NCBI RefSeq assembly: GCF_030646015.1
Contig: NZ_JAUSLT010000121.1
Span: 29,709-93,708 of the forward strand
Length of the DNA: 64,000 bases
Reading direction: 5' to 3'
Origin: Bradyrhizobium sp.
Lineage (GTDB): Bacteria > Pseudomonadota > Alphaproteobacteria > Rhizobiales > Xanthobacteraceae
Of the stretch, positions 24,354 through 32,487 are shown in pieces. The notes beneath the pieces were generated by a model, which was not told the origin of the DNA, searched no databases, and saw nothing but the letters and a program-made list of their open reading frames with translations. Numbering within the stretch: position 1 is the first letter of the stretch; every line of letters begins with the position of its first letter. The position numbers and the translations under genes were made by a program.

Positions 24354-24838
24354 GAACTAGAACATGGAGGCGACCACGGAGAAAACGTGCCTTGAGCAAC
24401 GTAGCGAGCGGTGTTTGGATTCGTTACTCGCACAACCCCATCGAATATCCACGCTAGGACGCGCCGACGAAGCGGCTGTTAAAGCTGCCGCTGCGCTTAT
24501 CCGATGATCTATGGTCAGGCGGCCACGCTGTTTTCGCCACACATCTCCCGCGGGCATCCGAAAAGCCATTGGGGCTTTCGACCATTTGAATTCGCCGACG
24601 CCTGCCTCCCGCAACGGAGCAGTTAGCGAGCATTGCTTGTTGCGTCGACGTCCGAGGCCCTTGTTGGGCGTTTCCTCCCCGACTGCCCGGCGGCCCCACG
24701 GCTGTCGGGCATTTTTGCGATGAGTGGCGTCGGATCCGAGACTTTCCTGCGCCAACACAACTTGTCCGTCATGGAGCGGAACATGCAGGCTATCAGGGAC
24801 TTTACTGACATGTCCGGCAAAACAGAAAGAGACCGATC
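24354..24838. other. 485-base gap without a supported gene
   Basis: Frames on both strands lack ribosome-binding sites and recognisable protein character. The only structure seen is the terminator-like hairpin at 24684-24716. A weak EcfG-like motif (GGAAC at 24778, 17 bases, CTT) lies before the gene at 24839. Confidence 0.5.
24684..24716 (+). terminator. Rho-independent terminator-like hairpin
   Basis: TGCCCGGCGGC and GCTGTCGGGCA pair over about 11 positions (two G-T), followed by TTTTT. It is 330 bases after the nearest upstream gene, so it may end a long 3' tail or an unannotated small RNA. Confidence 0.55.
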
Positions 24839-25060
24839 ATGTCGACGCGTTTTCAGATTGCCTTGTTAATGTTCATGATGACCAATGCGGTTGCCTTCGG
24901 CGTCGGTATCGTCCTGGTTCTGATGATTCCCGCACTCGCGGCTTACGCGTTCGAAGCGATTCCAGCTGTCGTTGCAGCGAGCTTGGTGGTCAGCGCGCCG
25001 GCGGCTTGGTTCATAGCTCCCACGCTGCGGTCGCGATATCAGAGGATTCATTCCCAGTAG
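24839..25060 (+). CDS. Two-helix small membrane protein
   Basis: A 73-residue protein with two membrane helices (about 8-35 and 40-60) and a short basic C-terminal tail (RSRYQRIHSQ). The start MSTRFQIALLMFMMTNAVAF is preceded by an AAGAGA. It resembles small inner-membrane proteins of unknown function and sits with the other stress-type miniproteins in this region. It is convergent with the kinase operon that ends at 25181. Confidence 0.65.
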   Translation: MSTRFQIALLMFMMTNAVAFGVGIVLVLMIPALAAYAFEAIPAVVAASLVVSAPAAWFIAPTLRSRYQRIHSQ

Positions 25061-25180
25061 CGTCATCAAGCAGGGTCGGGGTGTCGCGACCCGATCTGAC
25101 AAACCGGCCGCCAACGACCTCGCCTTGATCAAGTTCGCATCAAATCCGTATTCGGTTGCGGGCTTACGAGTTCGCTGCGG

Positions 25181-26272
25181 CTAGCTCGCCGGCGCGCAGC
25201 CGGGTTTTGCCGCTGATTTGTTGACGCGGCGGAACCGCAGCACGATCCTTGTGCCGGAATGGCCGGGATCGCGCTCGACGCTGGCTTCGAGTTTCTGGGC
25301 CATGGCGGAGACGATGCGCTGGCCCATGCCGGTGGAGCGCGGGTCGGTCTTGACGTTGAGGCCGACGCCGTCGTCGACGATCGCCAGTTCGAGATCGTCG
25401 CCATCGGCATCGAGGGTGACATGGATCGGCCCGGCGCCGTCGGGGTAGGCGTATTTCACCGCATTCATCACCAGCTCGTTGACGATGATGCCGATCGCCA
25501 CCGCGCGGTCCGGGTCGATCTCGACCGGCTCGGCCTTCAGGGTCAGCCGCGACATCTTGTTGCCTTCGGCGGACCGCCTCAAATCCTCGAGCAGGGCCTC
25601 CAGATACTGGTTCAGGAGCACGCTTTTCAGATCGTGCGAGGTGTAGAGCCGGCGGTGCACCTGCGCCACCGCGGCGACCCGCCCCATCGCATTGGTCAGC
25701 GCCGCCTTGACGTCGTCCTGGCTGGCCGAATTGGCCTGCAGATGCAGCAGCGAGGCGATGATCTGCAGCGAGTTGCCGACGCGATGGTTGACCTCGCGCA
25801 GCAGCACCTCGCGTTCGGCGGCGAGCGCGGCATAGCGATCGCGCGAGGCGTGGACCTCGGCCTCGGCCTCGTCGCGGGCCTTGCGAACCATCGCCTGCTG
25901 GATGGCGCTGTCGACGGCGACATGGAGCAGGGGGATGAAATCGCCCTGGACGTCCTTGACCAGGTAATCGACGGCGCCGGCCTTCAGCGCGGTGACGGCG
26001 ATGGCGGAATCCTGCGACGCCGTGACGAACACCACCGGCGGCGCGTTCGGGATCTTCAGGATCCGCTCCAGCGTCTCAAGGCCGTCGAGGCCGGGCATGT
26101 ACTGATCGAGGGCGATGACATCGATGCCGCCCTGGTGCAGCCGCTCCAGCCCTTCGGCGCCGCCAGGCGCATGCACCACCTTGACGCCGAGCCGCGTCAG
26201 GCCGCGGTCGACCAGCCGGGCCAGCGCCGGATCGTCGTCGATGTAAAGCAGCGTGGGCATGGTCGCGGTCAT
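25181..26272 (-). CDS. Receiver-HisKA_2 hybrid histidine kinase
   Basis: A soluble 363-residue protein with an N-terminal receiver (1-125: YIDDDPALARLV, acceptor Asp in IALDQYMPGLDG, Lys in DYLVKDVQG). A short coiled linker leads to a HisKA_2 domain (REVNHRVGNSLQIIASLL) and an ATPase domain (N-box NELVMNAVKYAYPDG). A receiver in front of a kinase means its activity is probably set by phosphorylation from the upstream kinase. The start at 26272 overlaps the upstream receiver stop by ATGA; the longer open frame upstream is the shadow of its neighbours. It is the last gene of a three-gene signalling operon. Confidence 0.9.
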   Translation of the reverse strand: MTATMPTLLYIDDDPALARLVDRGLTRLGVKVVHAPGGAEGLERLHQGGIDVIALDQYMPGLDGLETLERILKIPNAPPVVFVTASQDSAIAVTALKAGAVDYLVKDVQGDFIPLLHVAVDSAIQQAMVRKARDEAEAEVHASRDRYAALAAEREVLLREVNHRVGNSLQIIASLLHLQANSASQDDVKAALTNAMGRVAAVAQVHRRLYTSHDLKSVLLNQYLEALLEDLRRSAEGNKMSRLTLKAEPVEIDPDRAVAIGIIVNELVMNAVKYAYPDGAGPIHVTLDADGDDLELAIVDDGVGLNVKTDPRSTGMGQRIVSAMAQKLEASVERDPGHSGTRIVLRFRRVNKSAAKPGCAPAS

Positions 26273-26709
26273 GTGGCGGCTGCGGGTACCTGAATGACGG
26301 AGAAGAACAGTCCGAGCTGGCGAATGGCGTTGGCGAAGCTTTCGTAGTTCACCGGCTTGGTGATGTAGACGTTGGCGCCGAGTTCGTAGCAGCGCTTGAT
26401 CTCCTGGGAATCGTCGGTGGTGGTGAGCACCACGACCGGCGCGCATTTGAGATAGGCGTTTTCCTTGACCCGCCGCAAGATGTCGATGCCGGTCATGTCG
26501 GGCAGATTGAGATCGAGCAAAATCAGCAGCGCGTTGCCCTTGTGGGCGAGGCCGGTGCCGTCGCTGCCGAACAGGTACTTGACCGCATCTGTACCGTTGG
26601 TGAACGCCACGATCTCGTTGTTGACCCCGGAACGGCGAATATTGCGCTCGATCAGGCGGGCGTGCCCCTCGTCGTCCTCGATCATGATGATGGTGACTGG
26701 ATTGCTCAT
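26269..26709 (-). CDS. Single-domain response regulator (Rcp1/CheY-like)
   Basis: A 146-residue receiver with MIEDDEGHARLIERNIRRSG, acceptor Asp in LLDLNLPDMTGIDIL, TTTDDSQEIKRCYELGAN and Lys in YITKPVNYESF. These motifs place it with the Rcp-type regulators that partner membrane or phytochrome-like kinases. There is no output domain. It overlaps its upstream kinase and downstream hybrid kinase genes by four bases each (ATGA twice), so all three are tightly co-translated and probably form a phosphorelay. Confidence 0.92.
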   Translation of the reverse strand: MSNPVTIIMIEDDEGHARLIERNIRRSGVNNEIVAFTNGTDAVKYLFGSDGTGLAHKGNALLILLDLNLPDMTGIDILRRVKENAYLKCAPVVVLTTTDDSQEIKRCYELGANVYITKPVNYESFANAIRQLGLFFSVIQVPAAAT

Positions 26710-28238
26710 GACTCTCTGTTCCGGTTCGTGGCTGCCCAGCGAATGGGCAGCGTGGTGGTGAAGGTACTGCCGTGGTTGAGTTCCGATGATACCGACATGG
26801 TTCCCCCGAGCCGCCGCACCAGGGCCCGGACGTGGGCGAGCCCGATGCCCTGGCCCGGTTTGTCCTGGCTGCCGGCGCGGCGGAACAGGTCGAAAATCCG
26901 CTGGTGGTCCCTGGGATCGATGCCGCGGCCGTTGTCGGAGACCTCGAATATCGCAAAGCCGAGCTTGGTCCGGCCCCGGACATGGATCTCGCCGGGAACT
27001 CCCGGCTTGAGATATTTCAGCGCGTTGTCGATCAGGTTGGAGAAAATCTGCTCCATCGCGAGGCGGTCGCTGACGATGTCCGGCAGCGGTTCGATGTGGA
27101 TGGTGGCCTCGGCCTCCGCGGCCTGATGCGCCATGGTGCTCACGATGGCTTCGATCAGTTCGCGCGTATCGATCTGCACCGGCTGGAACTCGCGCCGCCC
27201 CTCGCGGGTGAGGTTGAGGATCGCTGTGATCAGGCGGTCCATCTTGGCGATCGACGATTTGATGAAGCCGAGCGCCTCGGTGAAATCCTGCGACAGCTGC
27301 TTGTCGGCGCCTTCGAGCACGGGCTCGGCGCTGTCGGTGGCGTTGTCGGGCGCCGGCGGCGCCGATGATTGCGCGCGGGCAAGGGATGCGATCCGTTGGA
27401 AGATGTCGCCGCGCAGTTCCTCGAGCTCGCTGGTGAAGCCCATGATGTTGACCAGCGGCGAGCGCAAATCGTGGCTGACGATATAGGCGAAGCGCTGGAT
27501 CTCCTCGTTGGCCTCGCGCAGATCGGCGGTGCGCTCGTCGATGGTGGTTTCCAGATTGAGGTTGTTGTCGCGCAACAGCGCCTCGGCGTCGTCGCGCGCG
27601 CTGGCGGAGCGCCGCACCAGGAAAATGGAGATGCCGGCCAGCGCGATCACGAGCCCGGATCCTGCGATGGTCACCCAAGCCGACAGCTGCTGGCTGCGAT
27701 GGGCATTGCCGGTTCGCAACGCAAACAGCCGGTCCTCCTCCGATCGCATCGTGGCCGCGATCTCGCGAATCGCATTGCTGCTGTTGGCCGCGACCGCCTC
27801 GCGCACCAGCGCCACGGCGCTGTCAGGCTCGGCTTGCCTGACGAAGTTCATTTCCCTCGCGAACTGGTCGAGTCGCAGCTCCACCGTCGGCCGCAATTTC
27901 CTGATGTTCTCGACCTGACGTGGATTGTCCGACGTCAGCTGCGCCAGCTTGTCGACATTGGCGGGGATGGTGGCGACGGCAGCCTCATGATCTCTCAGGA
28001 ATTCGGGTCCGCTTGTGAGCAGGTAGCCGCGCGCCGCACTTTCGGCGCGGCGGATGTCCAGCAGCAAGGCGTTGATCTGGTTTTCGACCTCGACGGTGTG
28101 CACTACCCGGCCGCTGTCTTCGCTGGCCTTGTTGACCAGCAGGACGGAAGCGGTGCTGATCGCGACCAGCACCAAAAATCCCGCCGCAAGCAGCAGGATC
28201 TGGCCAATCGCGCGCCGGCGCGTGGCCTCAGGCGTCAC
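26706..28238 (-). CDS. CHASE3-domain membrane sensor histidine kinase
   Basis: A 510-residue kinase. Two membrane helices (about 12-34 and 188-208) flank a periplasmic CHASE3 sensor with the motif ESAARGYLLTSGPEFLRDHE. A coiled coil leads to a HisKA domain (FAYIVSHDLRSPLVNIMGF) and an ATPase domain (NLIDNALKYLKPG, DNGRGIDP, GQGIGLAHVRALVRRLGG). Between HisKA helices there is an unusual Ala/Pro-rich insert (about residues 288-315). The start is GTG. An EcfG-like motif lies 70 bases upstream. It heads the operon with the single receiver and the hybrid kinase. Confidence 0.9.
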   Translation of the reverse strand: MTPEATRRRAIGQILLLAAGFLVLVAISTASVLLVNKASEDSGRVVHTVEVENQINALLLDIRRAESAARGYLLTSGPEFLRDHEAAVATIPANVDKLAQLTSDNPRQVENIRKLRPTVELRLDQFAREMNFVRQAEPDSAVALVREAVAANSSNAIREIAATMRSEEDRLFALRTGNAHRSQQLSAWVTIAGSGLVIALAGISIFLVRRSASARDDAEALLRDNNLNLETTIDERTADLREANEEIQRFAYIVSHDLRSPLVNIMGFTSELEELRGDIFQRIASLARAQSSAPPAPDNATDSAEPVLEGADKQLSQDFTEALGFIKSSIAKMDRLITAILNLTREGRREFQPVQIDTRELIEAIVSTMAHQAAEAEATIHIEPLPDIVSDRLAMEQIFSNLIDNALKYLKPGVPGEIHVRGRTKLGFAIFEVSDNGRGIDPRDHQRIFDLFRRAGSQDKPGQGIGLAHVRALVRRLGGTMSVSSELNHGSTFTTTLPIRWAATNRNRES

Positions 28239-28308
28239 GGCAGTCTCGGGTCATGGAACAACGGAATTGCAGCAACCCCCTGGATGGCAAGGTTTCCCCA
28301 GCGGTGAG

Positions 28309-28333
28309 AACGCCGCTCCGGCCAATTGGTTCC
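28309..28333 (-). promoter_or_regulatory. Candidate EcfG promoter for the three-gene kinase operon
   Basis: Reverse strand GGAAC, 16 bases, CGTT, a full match to the EcfG consensus. It lies in the 119-base gap after accC, 70 bases before the GTG at 28238. Confidence 0.7.
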
Positions 28334-28357
28334 AGGATGTGTGGCGCCGAACGGCCG

Positions 28358-29707
28358 TCAGCCGGGGTTCTGGCCGGCCAGATACTGTTCGAGCCAGTGG
28401 ATATGGTAGTCGCCGTCGATAATGGCGGGCTCCCGCACCAGCGCCCGGAACAGCGGCAGCGTGGTCTCGATGCCCTCGACCACCATTTCGTCGAGCGCGC
28501 GGCGCAGCCGCATCAGGCACTCGCCCCGGGTCTTGCCATGGACGATCAGCTTGCCGACCAGCGAGTCGTAATAGGGCGGGATGACGTAGCCCTGATAGAC
28601 GGCGGAATCGATCCGCACGCCGAGGCCGCCCGGCGGATGGTATTGCGTGATCCTGCCCGGTGACGGGCGGAAGGTCTGGGGATTTTCCGCGTTGACGCGG
28701 CATTCGATGGCGTGGCCGATGATCTGGATCTCGTCCTGCGTCGCCGGCAGTTCGCCGCCGGCGGCGATTCGGATCTGCTCCAGCACGAGGTCGATATCGG
28801 TGATCGACTCGGTGACGGGATGCTCGACCTGGATCCTTGTGTTCATTTCGATGAAATAGAACTCGCCATCCTCGTACAGGAATTCGATGGTGCCGACGCC
28901 GAGATATTTCATGTCCTGCATCGCCTTGGCGCAGGTCGCGCCGATTTTGGCGCGTGCTGCCGCCGCCAAGACCGGCGAGGGGCCTTCTTCCCAGATCTTC
29001 TGGTGACGCCGCTGCAGCGAGCAGTCGCGTTCGCCGAGATGGATGGCGCCGCCGCGGCCGTCGCCGAGGATCTGGATTTCGATGTGTCGCGGCTTCTGCA
29101 GGTATTTTTCCAGATAGACCGAGGCATCGCCGAACGCCGACTTGGCCTCGTTGGACGCGGTCGACAGCGCCAGCATCAGATCTTCAGCGGTCTGCGCGAC
29201 CTTCATGCCGCGACCGCCGCCGCCGGAAGCCGCTTTCACCAGCACCGGAAAACCGATGGACTCCGCGATCGCCATCGCGTCGTCCTCGGGACCGACGCCG
29301 CCGTCGGAACCGGGCACCACGGGAATGCCGAGCCGCTTGGCGGTCTTCTTGGCCTCGATCTTGTCGCCCATCAGGCGGATGTGCTCGGCCTTCGGCCCGA
29401 TGAAATGCAGATTGTGCTCGCCGAGGATTTCGGCGAAGCGGGCGTTTTCCGACAGAAAGCCGTAGCCGGGATGCACGGCGTCGGCGCCGGTGATCTCGCA
29501 GGCGGAAAGCAGCGCCGGGATGTTGAGGTAACTGTCCTTCGACGGCGGCGGGCCGATGCAGACGCTTTCGTCGGCCAGCCGCACATGCATGGCGTCGGCG
29601 TCCGCGGTGGAATGCACCGCGACGGTGGCGATGCCGAGTTCCTTGCAAGCGCGCAGGATACGCAGTGCGATCTCGCCGCGATTGGCTATCAGGATCTTGT
29701 CGAACAT
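28358..29707 (-). CDS. accC: Acetyl-CoA carboxylase, biotin carboxylase subunit
   Basis: A 449-residue ATP-grasp enzyme that carboxylates the biotin of AccB, the first step of fatty-acid synthesis. The N terminus is MFDKILIANRGEIALRILRA. The glycine-rich ATP loop is GGGGRGMKV, and the catalytic region is EMNTRIQVEHPVTE. Length and order are normal. It follows accB by 24 bases in the usual aroQ-accB-accC arrangement of alphaproteobacteria. Confidence 0.97.
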   Translation of the reverse strand: MFDKILIANRGEIALRILRACKELGIATVAVHSTADADAMHVRLADESVCIGPPPSKDSYLNIPALLSACEITGADAVHPGYGFLSENARFAEILGEHNLHFIGPKAEHIRLMGDKIEAKKTAKRLGIPVVPGSDGGVGPEDDAMAIAESIGFPVLVKAASGGGGRGMKVAQTAEDLMLALSTASNEAKSAFGDASVYLEKYLQKPRHIEIQILGDGRGGAIHLGERDCSLQRRHQKIWEEGPSPVLAAAARAKIGATCAKAMQDMKYLGVGTIEFLYEDGEFYFIEMNTRIQVEHPVTESITDIDLVLEQIRIAAGGELPATQDEIQIIGHAIECRVNAENPQTFRPSPGRITQYHPPGGLGVRIDSAVYQGYVIPPYYDSLVGKLIVHGKTRGECLMRLRRALDEMVVEGIETTLPLFRALVREPAIIDGDYHIHWLEQYLAGQNPG

Positions 29708-29731
29708 CGCAGCGCCTGACGTTGCCGAATT

Positions 29732-30223
29732 CTATTCAATGATGACGAGCGGTTCGCCGAATTCGACCGGCTGGCCGTCCTCGACGAGAATCTGCGTCAC
29801 GGTGCCCGCGCGCGTCGACGGGATCTGGTTCATCGTCTTCATCGCCTCGATGATCAACAGCGTCTGCCCGATCGCCACCTTGGAGCCGACCTCGATGAAC
29901 GGCTTGGCGCCGGGCTCGGACGCCCAATAGGCGGTGCCGACCATCGGCGAGGGCACCACGCCCGGGTGTTTTGCCAGATCGGCGATGGCGGCCGGTGTAA
30001 CGCTCACAGCGGATCCATGGGAACCCGAGGGCATCTGCTGGAAATTCGCCGGCATCGATGCGGCGATGCTGATGTTGCGGGCGACCCGCACCCGCAGGCC
30101 GGCGCGTTCGATCTCGATCTCGGTGAGACTGGTCTCGTCGAGCAGCAATGCGAGTTCGCGAATGAGCGCACTGTCGTCGCTGTTGAACTTCGCGGCTTTT
30201 GTATCGTCAGGCTGGCTCGCCAT
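29732..30223 (-). CDS. accB: Acetyl-CoA carboxylase, biotin carboxyl carrier protein
   Basis: A 163-residue carrier. The C-terminal biotinyl domain (about 85-163) contains the biotin attachment motif EAMKTMN. The N-terminal part and an Ala/Pro-containing linker are of usual length. The start at 30223 ([18 protein letters not shown]) is chosen over 30346, which would run into the aroQ gene. The BioY biotin importer at 36146 is in the same region and serves the same cofactor. Confidence 0.95.
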   Translation of the reverse strand: MASQPDDTKAAKFNSDDSALIRELALLLDETSLTEIEIERAGLRVRVARNISIAASMPANFQQMPSGSHGSAVSVTPAAIADLAKHPGVVPSPMVGTAYWASEPGAKPFIEVGSKVAIGQTLLIIEAMKTMNQIPSTRAGTVTQILVEDGQPVEFGEPLVIIE

Positions 30224-30267
30224 GATCTTGATCCGGAGCTTTCTGTGGGGTGACGGGCGAAAAGGCG

Positions 30268-30735
30268 TCAGGCAGTCGCCTTGACGCCGATTTTGGCGGC
30301 AAGGCCCTGGATCGCCAGTCGGTAACCCTCGATGCCGAACCCGCAAAGCGATGCGAACGCGGCCCGGGCGGTGAAGGAATGGTGGCGGAATTCTTCGCGG
30401 GCATGGATATTGGTGACGTGCACTTCGACGGTTGGAATTTTTACCGCCATCAGGGCGTCGTGCAGCGCGATCGAGGTGTGTGAGTAGCCGCCGGCATTGA
30501 TGATGATCCCGGCGGCCTTTTTCGCAAGCGCCTCGTGGATGAAATCGATCAGCTCGCCTTCGCGGTTGGATTGTCTGCAGTCGGCCTTGAGGCCGAACTG
30601 GGCAGCGGTCTGCACGCAGAGCTGCTCGACGTCGGCAAGCCTGGCGTGGCCGTATTTCTCGGGCTCCCGGGTCCCCAACAAATTGAGGTTCGGGCCGTTG
30701 AGCACATAAATCGTCTCGGCAGGTCTCTCGGCCAT
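30268..30735 (-). CDS. aroQ: 3-dehydroquinate dehydratase, type II
   Basis: A 155-residue dodecamer-type enzyme of the shikimate pathway, converting 3-dehydroquinate to 3-dehydroshikimate. Motifs: [19 protein letters not shown] with the catalytic Tyr, [16 protein letters not shown], and [18 protein letters not shown] with the catalytic His. It is the first gene before accB and accC. Confidence 0.96.
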   Translation of the reverse strand: MAERPAETIYVLNGPNLNLLGTREPEKYGHARLADVEQLCVQTAAQFGLKADCRQSNREGELIDFIHEALAKKAAGIIINAGGYSHTSIALHDALMAVKIPTVEVHVTNIHAREEFRHHSFTARAAFASLCGFGIEGYRLAIQGLAAKIGVKATA

Positions 30736-30935
30736 CCAGATCCCGGTAATGCTGCTGCGGTGGCGGCGGTTATAGGTAACATCAGGCCCCAGGGGAAGCC
30801 TTTAGGCCGCCCTATACCCTGCCCAAATGCCTCACCCGGCTCGTTAAAAGCCGCGCGGAACCTGCGGAAACTGCTCGTTAACCAATGTTTGAAGGGGAGG
30901 CGGTACCGTCACCGGGCGGGGCTGACATCCCCCCA

Positions 30936-31340
30936 TTACCAGCGGTTCTGGAGCCGCAGGCTTTCGGCGAGGTCGCCGCGGAAATTGTGCTGCCCGAGAT
31001 GCAGCAGCCTGCATTGCAGATCGACCCAGACCTTGCCGCCGATGTCGATCCAGCGGCGGCAGAACGCGTAATCCTCCGAAAGGTAGCGGCCGGAATCGGG
31101 ATCGACCATGCAGTCGAAGAACAGCCAGTGCAGATGTGCCTCCGGATGGCCCGGCGGCCCGTCCGGCGTGTATTTCAGCTCCGGGTATTTTTCCATCATG
31201 CGCGAGAAAACATCGCGCTTGATGCACATGAAGCCGGTCGGCGCCTCCGCGACCTCGACGAATCCGTCGGCGTCGGCATAGGCGCTGACGCGCTCGGCGC
31301 CGTGGCCGACCGGATTGAACGGAGCTCGGACTTCGCGCAA
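30936..31340 (-). pseudogene. Glycosyltransferase-like protein, C-terminal remnant
   Basis: The frame encodes a 134-residue piece with APTGFMCIKRDVFSRMM, PDGPPGHPEAHLHWLFFDCM and YLSEDYAFCRRW, ending GDLAESLRLQNRW. I recognise it as the C-terminal half of a family of glycosyltransferase-like proteins in Bradyrhizobium that are normally about twice as long. No start codon context or N-terminal nucleotide-sugar domain is visible upstream. The sequence just beyond 31340 belongs to a different gene end on the other strand, so this copy seems truncated at its 5' side. Confidence 0.55.
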
Positions 31341-31435
31341 CGACGGTGCGGCAGAATCTCAAGAGCGCCTACGAAAAGACGCAGGTTCACAGCCAGGCCG
31401 CATTGGTGACGCTGGCGCGCAGTTTCGGGCGCTAG
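31336..31435 (+). pseudogene. Short 3' remnant of an unidentified gene
   Basis: A forward frame reading TTVRQNLKSAYEKTQVHSQA then ALVTLARSFGR ends with TAG at 31433-31435. It looks like a genuine helical protein terminus, but no start or upstream part exists because the preceding bases belong to the reverse-strand remnant. The parent family is not recognised. Confidence 0.35.
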
Positions 31436-31504
31436 CCCGGCCGGCTCACGCGAAAGGGGCAGGCATTGCTGCCCGCCCCGAACGCGTTATCCTGTCAGCT
31501 GCGC

Positions 31505-32284
31505 TTAGCCCTCGATGATGTAGACGATCTCGTGGGTCTCGGGCCTTACGATGACGTAGCGGCCGCTAACCAGGATGACCTGGTAGCCGCGCCATTCCGG
31601 ATAGATCTCGACGATCCGCGGCGGCAGCGGATAGAACCGGACCGAAGTCGGAACCCGCGTGCCAACCGAGATATTGAAGTTTACGTTGGTGGTTTCCTTA
31701 ATGCTCGTCTCCGACTTGATCGCGGAGACGATCTGGGTGCGCTTTTCGGCCGGCGGTGCGGCGGTCGCCGAAGTTGCGGCGTTGCCGGTCGTCTGCGACT
31801 TGCTGTCCGCCCCAGCCGGGGCCTGGGTGGTGGTCTGCGACTTGCTGTCCTTGGCAGCGGGGGCCTGGGTCGTGGTCTGGGACTTGCTGTCGGTGGGACT
31901 CTTGGAGTCCGCCTTCATGTCCTTGCCGGCGGCACCCTTGTCCTGCGTCTCGGAGCTCATGCTCTTCGACTTCTCGCCCTTCATGTTGTCCTGGGCTGAT
32001 TTCTCGCCCTTCATGCCGGGCTTCGCGTCATCCTGGGCGCGCAGGTTCTTGCCGCCTTCGGGCGCCATCTTCTCATTGGTCTGGGCGCCCTTCATGCCCT
32101 TCGATTCGCCGGCATCGCGATTCATCGGAGCCGCAGATGGTGCGGCGCGTTCAGCGGGCGCGCTCTGTTGGGCGGGGGAACCCGCCGACGGTGCGGCGTC
32201 GCGCGCCGGCGCCTGCGCATTGGCGAAGCCGGTTCCGGCGATCAGCGCCGCTGCGGCGACAGAAATCATAAAACGGTTGGTCAT
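31505..32284 (-). CDS. DUF1236-family exported protein with long disordered linker
   Basis: A 259-residue exported protein with a signal peptide (MTNRFMISVAAAALIAGTG, cut near NAQA). Its middle (about 25-180) is low complexity, rich in Lys, Ser, Thr, Gln and Met, and includes repeats built on DSKSQTTTQAPA (two full and one partial) and MKGEKS. The C-terminal domain (VNFNISVGTRVPTSVRFYPL to HEIVYIIEG) matches DUF1236. The start at 32284 has AGGAG six bases upstream. It is a longer paralogue of the protein at 15588. The function is unknown; an envelope stress role is suggested only by the promoter. Confidence 0.8.
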   Translation of the reverse strand: MTNRFMISVAAAALIAGTGFANAQAPARDAAPSAGSPAQQSAPAERAAPSAAPMNRDAGESKGMKGAQTNEKMAPEGGKNLRAQDDAKPGMKGEKSAQDNMKGEKSKSMSSETQDKGAAGKDMKADSKSPTDSKSQTTTQAPAAKDSKSQTTTQAPAGADSKSQTTGNAATSATAAPPAEKRTQIVSAIKSETSIKETTNVNFNISVGTRVPTSVRFYPLPPRIVEIYPEWRGYQVILVSGRYVIVRPETHEIVYIIEG

Positions 32285-32320
32285 GGTGTCTCCTCGTGTG
32301 ATTGCATTGCCCACGCCGAC

Positions 32321-32345
32321 AACGAAGCGAGAGGAGCGATGTTCC
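32321..32345 (-). promoter_or_regulatory. Candidate EcfG promoter for the second DUF1236 gene
   Basis: Reverse strand GGAAC, 16 bases, CGTT, a full consensus match, with the -10 about 37 bases before the ATG at 32284. Confidence 0.7.
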
Positions 32346-32418
32346 GGACAATCGCCGGTTCCATCGATTTAGTTCGATGAATGCGTGATGAACCGCCGGC
32401 TTTGAAAAAGCCGCAAAC

Positions 32419-32446
32419 AAAAGGCCGGCTCGAGAGCCGGCCTTTC
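32419..32446 (-). terminator. Rho-independent terminator after the DsbA-like gene
   Basis: AAGGCCGGCT, loop, AGCCGGCCTT, then TTGTTTG on the reverse strand, 42 bases after the stop at 32488. Confidence 0.85.
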
Positions 32447-32487
32447 AGTTCAGCAACGCGGCAACATCAGATTGCAGCAGGCGCCGC

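Noticed and set aside
24357..24758. Reverse 133-residue frame in the 24.4-24.8 kb gap
   Set aside because: Composition (Arg, Ser, Cys rich) and lack of start signals suggest chance; it also crosses the terminator hairpin.
25181..26983. Single 600-residue reverse gene
   Set aside because: The first 237 codons are an out-of-frame reading of the neighbouring kinase and receiver. The ATGA overlap at 26269-26272 marks the real start of the hybrid kinase.
26269..27678. Single 469-residue reverse gene ending in a receiver
   Set aside because: Only the last 146 codons are real. The upstream part is Arg-rich shadow of the CHASE3 kinase, and an ATGA overlap sets the receiver start at 26709.
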